Assembly (NCBI RefSeq): GCF_023897065.1
Contig: NZ_JAMHIV010000044.1
Span: forward strand, 25,343 to 89,342
Reading direction: 5' to 3'
DNA: 64,000 nucleotides
DNA from: Crossiella sp. SN42
GTDB lineage: Bacteria; Actinomycetota; Actinomycetes; Mycobacteriales; Pseudonocardiaceae
The notes beneath the pieces are model-generated. The model was not told the origin of the DNA. It made no database searches and saw only the letters and a list, made by a program, of their open reading frames with translations. The translations under genes and the position numbers were made by a program. Shown here one piece after another: positions 58,450-64,000 of the stretch (positions within the stretch are counted from its first letter, which is position 1; each line of letters begins with the position of its first letter).

Positions 58450-60276
58450 TCAGAAGGTCAGGCTCCAGGAGTCGATCTTGCCGGTGTCGTAGCTGGCGAC
58501 GTCCTGCACGCGCAGCTTCCAGGTGCCGTTGGCGAGTTCGCTGGAGGCGTTCACCGTGTAGGTGGCCAGCACGTTGGCCGCCGAGTCACTGGCCGAGGAG
58601 CGCTTCAGCGAGTAGACGGTGCCGTCCGGGGCCACCAGGTCGACCACCAGGTCGCCGCGGAAGGTGTGCTTGATGTCCACCGCGACCTTCAGCGCGCTGG
58701 AGGCGTTGCCGGTGCGACCGGTGACGGTGATCGCGGAGGTCACCGCGGCGCCGCGGTCCGGGATCGCCACGTCCTCGGTGTTGCTGAAGGTGCCCGCCGG
58801 CGGGGGAGTGGTGCCGCCGACCGCGGCCACCGTCTTGGTGGCATCGGCCAGGCCCGCGCCGCAGCCGCCGGTGCAGGTGCCGGGCAGCGCCCGCGCGTTG
58901 TCCTTGATCAGCTGCTCCACCGAGGCCGGGGTCAGCGCCTTGTCCTTGCCCACCATCAGCGCGGCCAGGCCGGCGATGTGCGGGGCGGCCATGCTGGTGC
59001 CCTGGTACGGCTCGTAGTTCTCCGCGCCGGGGGTGCTCGCGCCGTTGTTCAGCGTGGCCCAGATGCCGTTCTCCGGGGTGGTGATGGTGCCGGGGGTGTC
59101 GTTGGCCCTGCGGGTCTCGCCGCCCGGCGCGGCCACGTCGATCTTGGCGCCGTAGTTGGAGTACCAGGTCCGGTTGCCCTCGCGGCTGCTCGCGGCGACC
59201 GAGATGACGTTGTTGCAGCTGGCCGGGGTGTAGCCGGAGACCTCGTCGTTGCTGTTGCCCGCGGCCACGACCACCGTGGTGCCGCGGGAGACCGCGGCGT
59301 TGATCGCGTTCTGATAGGTGCTGGAGCAGCTGGACTTGCCGCCCAGGCTCATGTTGATGACCTTGGCCGGGTTCTGGTTGGCTGGCACGCCGGTGACCGA
59401 ACCGCCGGAGGCCCAGTTGATCGCGTCCGCGATGTCGGAGGTGGCGCCGCCGCACTTGGCCAGCACCCGGATCGGCTGGATCTTGGCGTTGTAGGCGATG
59501 CCCGCGATGCCCTTGCTGTTGCCGGTGCTGGCCGCGATGGTGCCTGCCACGTGGGTGCCGTGCCAGCTGGAGTCGGTGTCCTTGGCGGGCACCGGCTGGC
59601 CGTTGGCGTCGGTGCCGCACTCGCCGCGCTTGACCCAGTCACCCTCGTCCGCCGGGTTGGCGTCCCGGCCGTTGCCGTCCCTGGCGCGGGCGGCGTCGGC
59701 CACGAAGTCGTAGCCGCTGACGATGTTGCTGGCCAGGTCGGAGTGCGCGACGTAACCGGTGTCGATCACCGCGACGGTCACGCCGGTGCCGGTGGCGGAG
59801 TCCCAGGCGCCTGGCACGTTCATGCCGGCGTTGGCCTCGAACAGGTCCCACTGCCGGTGGTACTCGGTGTCGTTGGGCGCGGCCAGCGGCTGCATCATCA
59901 GGTCGGGCTCGACGTAGGCGACCTTCGGGTCGGCCCGGAACTCCTCGATGGTGCGCGCGGCCTCGGCCTTGGTGGTCTTGCCACCGAGGTCGACCACGGC
60001 CGCGCCGGTGGACATGCGGCGGTGCAGCCGCAGGTCCTTGCCGACCTTCGCGGCCTTGCCGCGGGCGTCGCTGGCGGCCGCGTCGTCGGAGCTGGCCTCC
60101 AGCGAGCTGGACTGGTAGCCCACGATCAGTCGCTCGAACGGGCGCTCGGTCACCGGCTGGCTGGGCTGGGCGCCGCTGGGGGCGGCCTGGGCGGTCACGG
60201 GCAGCAGCATCAGGCTGCTGACGAGGGCGGCGGGCACGGACGCCGTGGCCAGCGCCGTGCGGAACACACGGTTCAC
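58450..60276 (-). CDS. Secreted subtilase with C-terminal P (proprotein convertase) domain
   Basis: 608 residues. Signal peptide (to about VTAQAAP), inhibitor-I9-like prodomain (ERLIVGYQSSSLEA...VAYVEPDLMMQPL), catalytic Asp in VAVIDTGYVAHSDL, His in WHGTHVAGTIAAS, Ser in GTSMAAPHIAGLAAL, and a P domain (about 505-608: NTEDVAIPDRGAAVTSAITVTGRTG...KHTFRGDLVVDLVAPDGTVYSLKR...GTWKLRVQDVASYDTGKIDSWSLTF). GTG 60276 follows GAAGGAAG. An extracellular protease; the P domain stabilises or targets the enzyme. Confidence 0.93.
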   Translation of the reverse strand: MNRVFRTALATASVPAALVSSLMLLPVTAQAAPSGAQPSQPVTERPFERLIVGYQSSSLEASSDDAAASDARGKAAKVGKDLRLHRRMSTGAAVVDLGGKTTKAEAARTIEEFRADPKVAYVEPDLMMQPLAAPNDTEYHRQWDLFEANAGMNVPGAWDSATGTGVTVAVIDTGYVAHSDLASNIVSGYDFVADAARARDGNGRDANPADEGDWVKRGECGTDANGQPVPAKDTDSSWHGTHVAGTIAASTGNSKGIAGIAYNAKIQPIRVLAKCGGATSDIADAINWASGGSVTGVPANQNPAKVINMSLGGKSSCSSTYQNAINAAVSRGTTVVVAAGNSNDEVSGYTPASCNNVISVAASSREGNRTWYSNYGAKIDVAAPGGETRRANDTPGTITTPENGIWATLNNGASTPGAENYEPYQGTSMAAPHIAGLAALMVGKDKALTPASVEQLIKDNARALPGTCTGGCGAGLADATKTVAAVGGTTPPPAGTFSNTEDVAIPDRGAAVTSAITVTGRTGNASSALKVAVDIKHTFRGDLVVDLVAPDGTVYSLKRSSASDSAANVLATYTVNASSELANGTWKLRVQDVASYDTGKIDSWSLTF

Positions 60277-60474
60277 AGGGGGCTTCCTTCCAAAGCAGGG
60301 GACTCGGAAGGTAGGCATTGGTGTGATCGCAGGCACAGGGTTGGACGCGGCTGTTTTACGTCAGCACCGTGTTCACGCCATTAGTCGGTCACGTTTCCGT
60401 CATCAGCTGACTACGATGCGTTCACGACCTGCGGCGAATGGTCTAACCGATTGCCGACCCGATGGCCGCATAGT

Positions 60475-60501
60475 CGGATAATCACTTGAATACTGGTGAT
60501 C
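60475..60501. promoter_or_regulatory. Imperfect inverted repeat in 296-bp intergenic region
   Basis: GGAT-AA-TCAC ... GTGATCC, around TTGAATACTG, in the comparatively A/T-rich divergent interval between the subtilase and the LuxR-type regulator. Possible operator; nothing else is recognised in this interval. Confidence 0.3.
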
Positions 60502-60572
60502 CGGACAATCGGCTTCGACAGTGCCTTTTCGCTTTCCGGGGGTCACAATGACCGGCACAGGCGGGAGGGCGA

Positions 60573-61532
60573 GTGTTCGCAAACCTCGGGGTCGACCCGG
60601 CCCAGTCGGCGGTCTACGAGCTGCTGCTGCGTGGCGGCACGAGCAGTGCCGCCGAGTTGGCCATGGCCGGGTCGGAACGTGATCCGCGCAGGTTGGCCGA
60701 GGTGCTGCTGGAGCTGGAGAGCCGCGGCCTGGTGCGCAGGGTGGCCGGTGCGACGCCCCGCTGGTGCGCGGTCGCGCCCGATCTCGCGGTGGAGCTGCTC
60801 ATCGCCGACCGGGAGAACGAGCACCGCCGCGCCCGCGCCGAGACCGCCCGGCTGATGGAGCTCTACCGGCAGTCCGGCAACGGTTGTCCGGATGACGACT
60901 CCATTGTCGAGGTGGTGAAGGGCGCGGATGCCGCGCTGTCCCAGTGGCGGGCCCTGTTGCTCAGTGCCAGGGACGAGGTCCGCGTTCTCGACAAACCGCC
61001 TTATCTGTCCCATTCCGAGGAGTTCATCGGGCTGGAGAACGACAGCAGCGAACGCGATGTCTGCTGGCGCGTGGTCTATGAAAGGTCCAGTTTTGAGCTG
61101 CCGGGGCGGCTGGCCGAGGTGCTGAGCCTGGTGGCAGGTGGCGAGAAGGCCAGGGTCACCCCGGACCTGCCGTTCAAGCTGGGCCTGGTGGACCGGCGCG
61201 GCGCGGTGCTGCCGGTGGTCGGCGCGACCGGCATCGACAGCGTGCTGGTGATCCGCCCGTCGCCGCTGCTGGACGTGCTGCACTCCACCTTCGACCTGTA
61301 CTGGGACCGGAGCATCCCGTTCACCGGCGCGGCCGCGGCCGAACCCGAGCCGGAGGTGGACCCGCAGCTGCTCGCGTTGCTGGCCGCCGGGCTGACCGAC
61401 GAGAGCATCGCCCGGCAGCTGGGCATGGCGCCGCGGACCGCGCAGCGCCGGGTCCGGCAGCTGATGGACCGGTGCGGCGCGCAGACCCGGTTCCAGGCTG
61501 GCGTCCAGGCGATCCGGCACGGCTGGCTCTGA
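60573..61532 (+). CDS. LuxR-type regulator with TrmB-like N-terminus
   Basis: 319 residues. N-terminal winged helix of TrmB type (GVDPAQSAVYELLLRGGTSSAAELAMAGSERDPRRLAEVLLELESRGLVRRV), a central phospholipase-D-like sensor region, and a C-terminal LuxR helix-turn-helix (LLALLAAGLTDESIARQLGMAPRTAQRRVRQLMDRCGAQTRFQAG). A frequent actinomycete regulator class, often near exported enzymes; here divergent from the P-domain subtilase. GTG 60573 follows GCGGGAGGGCGA. Confidence 0.85.
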   Translation: MFANLGVDPAQSAVYELLLRGGTSSAAELAMAGSERDPRRLAEVLLELESRGLVRRVAGATPRWCAVAPDLAVELLIADRENEHRRARAETARLMELYRQSGNGCPDDDSIVEVVKGADAALSQWRALLLSARDEVRVLDKPPYLSHSEEFIGLENDSSERDVCWRVVYERSSFELPGRLAEVLSLVAGGEKARVTPDLPFKLGLVDRRGAVLPVVGATGIDSVLVIRPSPLLDVLHSTFDLYWDRSIPFTGAAAAEPEPEVDPQLLALLAAGLTDESIARQLGMAPRTAQRRVRQLMDRCGAQTRFQAGVQAIRHGWL

Positions 61533-61626
61533 CACTGGCAAGCGCCGCTGCCTCAAGTGTGGCCGCGGCCAGGCCGAAACCCTCTCGGGGCGCGGCACCG
61601 TACCAGTCGGCGTGTCGGTTTTCGGA

Positions 61627-61642
61627 TCGAACACCTGTTCGG
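61627..61642. promoter_or_regulatory. LexA (SOS) box upstream of recA
   Basis: TCGAAC-ACCT-GTTCGG, one mismatch from the perfect dyad. TAGCCT (61644-61649) directly after it is the likely -10 of the SOS promoter. Confidence 0.85.
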
Positions 61643-61650
61643 TTAGCCTG

Positions 61651-61677
61651 TTGTCCACATCGGGCCGGTTATCCACA
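61651..61677 (+). promoter_or_regulatory. DnaA-box pair upstream of recA
   Basis: TTGTCCACA (61651-61659) and TTATCCACA (61669-61677) in the same orientation, between the two recA promoters. Confidence 0.55.
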
Positions 61678-61700
61678 GACGGCGACCACCTCGCGGAGGA

Positions 61701-61723
61701 TTGTCGGTCCTGCCCGCTAGCGT
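61701..61723 (+). promoter_or_regulatory. PafBC (RecA-NDp) promoter of recA
   Basis: TTGTCGGTC-N8-TAGCGT, matching TTGTCRGTG-N8-TANNNT with one mismatch; the expected start is about 40 nt before the ATG. Mycobacterial recA has the same two-promoter layout. Confidence 0.85.
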
Positions 61724-61771
61724 GAGCGCGACCCACAAAGACCAGCCCGGACGAGAAGGCGGACCACAGCG

Positions 61772-62815
61772 ATGCCACCCGCAGCACCCGACAGAGACAA
61801 GGCCCTCGAACTCGCGCTGGCCCAGATCGACAAGCAGTTCGGCAAGGGCTCGGTGATGCGCCTGGGTGAAGAGGGGCGCCCGCCGATCGAGGTCATCCCG
61901 ACCGGCTCCATCGCACTGGACGTGGCCCTGGGCATCGGCGGCCTGCCGCGTGGCCGGGTCGTGGAGATCTACGGTCCGGAGTCCTCCGGTAAGACCACGG
62001 TCGCCCTGCACGCGGTGGCCAACGCGCAGAAGAACGGCGGCATCGCCGCCTTCATCGACGCCGAGCACGCGCTCGACCCCGACTACGCCAAGGCCCTCGG
62101 CGTGGACACCGACGCGCTGCTGGTCTCCCAGCCGGACACCGGCGAGCAGGCGCTGGAGATCGCGGACATGCTGATCCGCTCCGGCGCGCTGGACGTGCTG
62201 GTGATCGACTCGGTGGCCGCGCTGGTGCCCCGCGCCGAGATCGAGGGCGAGATGGGCGACAGCCATGTCGGCCTCCAAGCCCGGCTGATGAGCCAGGCGC
62301 TGCGGAAGATCACCGGCGCGCTGCACAACTCCGGCACCACCGCGATCTTCATCAACCAGCTGCGCGAGAAGGTCGGCGTCATGTTCGGCAGCCCGGAGAC
62401 CACCACCGGTGGCAAGGCGCTGAAGTTCTACGCCTCGGTGCGCCTGGACGTGCGCCGCATCGAGACGCTCAAGGACAGCGGCGACGCGGTCGGCAACCGC
62501 ACCCGCGTCAAGGTGGTCAAGAACAAGGTGGCCCCGCCGTTCAAGCAGGCCGAGTTCGACATCATCTACGGCGTCGGCATCAGCCGCGAGGGCTCGCTGA
62601 TCGACGTCGGCGTCGAGCAGGGCATCGTGCGCAAGTCCGGTGCTTGGTACACCTACGAGGGCGACCAGCTGGGCCAGGGCAAGGAGAACGCCCGCAAGTT
62701 CATGCGGGAGAACCCGGACGTGGCCAACGAGATCGAGAAGCGCATCAAGGAGAAGCTCGGCATCGGCGCCAAGCTCGACGCCGACGACACCGCGCCCGCT
62801 TCGGTCGACTTCTGA
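61772..62815 (+). CDS. recA: Recombinase RecA
   Basis: 347 residues, full length and without an intein. Walker [10 protein letters not shown], Walker [18 protein letters not shown], loop L1 [44 protein letters not shown] (L2). The C-terminus is acidic ([14 protein letters not shown]). It forms the strand-exchange filament and the LexA coprotease. ATG 61772. It has both LexA- and PafBC-type promoters and is followed 2 nt later by recX. Confidence 0.97.
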   Translation: MPPAAPDRDKALELALAQIDKQFGKGSVMRLGEEGRPPIEVIPTGSIALDVALGIGGLPRGRVVEIYGPESSGKTTVALHAVANAQKNGGIAAFIDAEHALDPDYAKALGVDTDALLVSQPDTGEQALEIADMLIRSGALDVLVIDSVAALVPRAEIEGEMGDSHVGLQARLMSQALRKITGALHNSGTTAIFINQLREKVGVMFGSPETTTGGKALKFYASVRLDVRRIETLKDSGDAVGNRTRVKVVKNKVAPPFKQAEFDIIYGVGISREGSLIDVGVEQGIVRKSGAWYTYEGDQLGQGKENARKFMRENPDVANEIEKRIKEKLGIGAKLDADDTAPASVDF

Positions 62816-62817
62816 CC

Positions 62818-63357
62818 GTGCGCTCCGAACAGGGCAGGCAGGAGCAGCCGCAGGATCCCGTGGCCTACGCCAGGGATGTGTGCCTGCGGCTGCTCACCGC
62901 CCGCCCGCGCACCAAGGCGGAGCTGGCGCAGAGCCTGGCGCGCAAGGGAGTGGAGCCGGAGGTCGCGGAGACGGTGCTGGCCCGCCTGGACGAGGTAGGC
63001 CTGGTCGACGACGCCGCCTTCGCCGAGGTCTGGGTCCGCTCCCGGCACGCCTACCAGGGCATGGCCCGCCGCGCCCTGAGCGTCGAGCTCCGCCGCAAGG
63101 GCGTCGCCGACGAGGTGGCCGCCGAGGCGGTGGCCGCGGTGGACCCCGAGGCCGAGGAAACCCGAGCCAGGGACTTGGTCCGCAAACGCCTCCGCGGTGG
63201 CAGCCTCCAGTCCGCCGACGAACAAACCCGCATCCGCCGCCTGGTCGGCATGCTGGCCCGCAAGGGCTACTCCGAGGGCCTGGCCTTCCGCGTAGTCCGC
63301 GAAGAACTCCGCGAGGCCAACCTGGACGCCACCCTCCTGGACAACCCCCCAGACTGA
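62818..63357 (+). CDS. recX: RecA regulator RecX
   Basis: 179 residues with three tandem three-helix repeats: CLRLLTARPRTKAELAQSLARKGVEPEVAETVLARLDEVGLVDDAAFAEVWV, YQGMARRALSVELRRKGVADEVAAEAV, and RRLVGMLARKGYSEGLAFRVVREEL. RecX caps RecA filaments and blocks RecA activity. GTG 62818 starts 2 nt after the recA stop, so expression is coupled. Confidence 0.93.
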   Translation: MRSEQGRQEQPQDPVAYARDVCLRLLTARPRTKAELAQSLARKGVEPEVAETVLARLDEVGLVDDAAFAEVWVRSRHAYQGMARRALSVELRRKGVADEVAAEAVAAVDPEAEETRARDLVRKRLRGGSLQSADEQTRIRRLVGMLARKGYSEGLAFRVVREELREANLDATLLDNPPD

Positions 63358-64000
63358 CCCCCGCCCATGCCGCCACCCCGCGCCACCCCGCGCCTGCCGG
63401 AAACCCCGGCCGGCCTGGCTGACCCCGGCGGCGTGGCCAGCCCCGGCACGGCGGATCGCGTCGGCGGGGCAGGACCGCCTTGGCGGCCGGAACACGCGGG
63501 CGGAGCGCATCGCGCAGGCGCGCGGATTGCGTGGGCGGCCCAGTTTGCGTGGGTGCGCGGGTTGCGTGGGCGGCCCGGATCGCGTGGGTGCGCGGGTTGC
63601 GTGGGCACGCGGTTTGCGTTGGTGGAGCGGCGCTTCCGGGCGGCCAGCGCTGTTGGCGGCAACTCCGGCGAGGAGCGTGCCGCTTCCGGCCCGGCGTCCG
63701 AGAAGCCACGCTGCCCAAGAAGCCACGCTGCCCGAGAAGCACGCTGCCGGGGAAGCAGCGCTGCCGAAGCCGCTCCCGCCGAACGCCGCCCGCCCTGCCA
63801 GCCCCGCCTCCGACTCGCCGCAGCTTCGTTCCCACCGCGCTCCCGCCCTCACACTCCGCCCCACCGCCCCACCGCGCTCCCGCCCTCGCGCTCCGCCCCA
63901 CCGCGCCTCCACCCCCCACCACAGCTCGCCCCAACTGCACTCCGCCCGAGCCGCGCTTCCGCTGCACCCCGCCGCCGCCCCTGTCACACCTCGCCCAGCC
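63358..64000. repeat. Low-complexity tract after recX, no gene seen
   Basis: About 640 bp of short degenerate tandem repeats: GCGTGGG(T/C)GCGCGGGTT-type units near 63520-63620, GAAGCCACGCTGCCCGA-type 17-bp units near 63701-63772, and CCGCGCTCCCGCCCTC-type units near 63835-63910. Long open frames exist on both strands but encode Ala/Arg/Gly/Pro-rich sequence with no domain, as expected of skewed G+C. Confidence 0.7.

Noticed and set aside
62653..63987. Minus-strand frames covering recX and the 3' tract
   Set aside because: They run antisense through recX and then through tandem repeats; composition is Ala/Gly/Arg-rich and no start signal is convincing.

Overview
The window is high-GC chromosomal DNA (roughly 70-75% G+C by eye) from an actinomycete, most likely a Pseudonocardiales member. 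The signs are GTG/TTG starts, many leaderless promoters, LexA boxes of the TCGAAC-N4-GTTCGA type, PafBC-type promoters, an IdeR/DmdR-type iron box, a pyrophosphate-type phosphofructokinase and lipomannan/prenyl genes. Genus and species cannot be fixed from the sequence. I see no prophage, insertion sequence, CRISPR array, rRNA or canonical tRNA.

Region 1 (1-30.1 kb) is an expanded version of a gene block known from mycobacteria (the Rv2169-Rv2184 neighbourhood). It holds an ArsA-like ATPase end, a CxxC small protein, a ROK glucokinase, a membrane protein, a PlsC-like acyltransferase, a DEDDh RNase, a class II DAHP synthase, the kinase pknL with its Rv2175c-like partner, an MptA-type mannosyltransferase, a prenyl diphosphate synthase, metF, an LppM-like lipoprotein and a GNAT enzyme. 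Inserted among them are pfp, a secreted GH5 cellulase, fprA under an iron box, a secreted M23 peptidase, a DrrAB-like exporter with a TetR regulator, and flotillin/NfeD-like genes joined to pknL. The block ends with a HEPN-domain protein and a mycothiol-dependent-enzyme-like gene behind a promoter that carries both DNA-damage signatures (PafBC motif and LexA box).

Region 2 (30.1-32.7 kb) is the most striking. A TipAS-type MerR regulator with a textbook 19-bp-spacer promoter is followed by a ~150-nt RNA gene whose T-arm precedes its D-arm, the two joined by a capped acceptor stem. This is a circularly permuted tRNA mimic on a long closing stem. It ends in a T-run 36 nt before a TROVE/Ro60 (Rsr) gene. 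This is a bacterial Ro60-Y RNA (YrlA-type) ribonucleoprotein locus.

Region 3 (32.7-47.7 kb) holds an FAD monooxygenase and TetR, a GntR-acdS (ACC deaminase) pair, a TetR/serine-hydrolase divergent pair, a secreted nuclease-like EEP protein, the large helicase Lhr with a DNA-damage-like promoter and DnaA boxes, and a methyltransferase/XRE divergent pair. Two low-complexity intergenic tracts lie here (39.0-39.5 and 45.9-46.2 kb).

Region 4 (47.7-64 kb) holds a membrane-anchored Hsp70-like ATPase with a Gly/His/Gln/Ala repeat linker, two secreted subtilases, an aminotransferase-IV protein, SigD, an acyl-CoA dehydrogenase/MFS pair, a 44-residue leaderless membrane protein, a DUF3046 protein, a LuxR/TrmB-like regulator and recA-recX. 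recA carries LexA, PafBC and DnaA-box signals. The last 640 bp is low-complexity, apparently non-coding DNA.

Ten genes share a TANNNT box 6-7 nt before the start codon, so leaderless translation is a recurring feature of the window.
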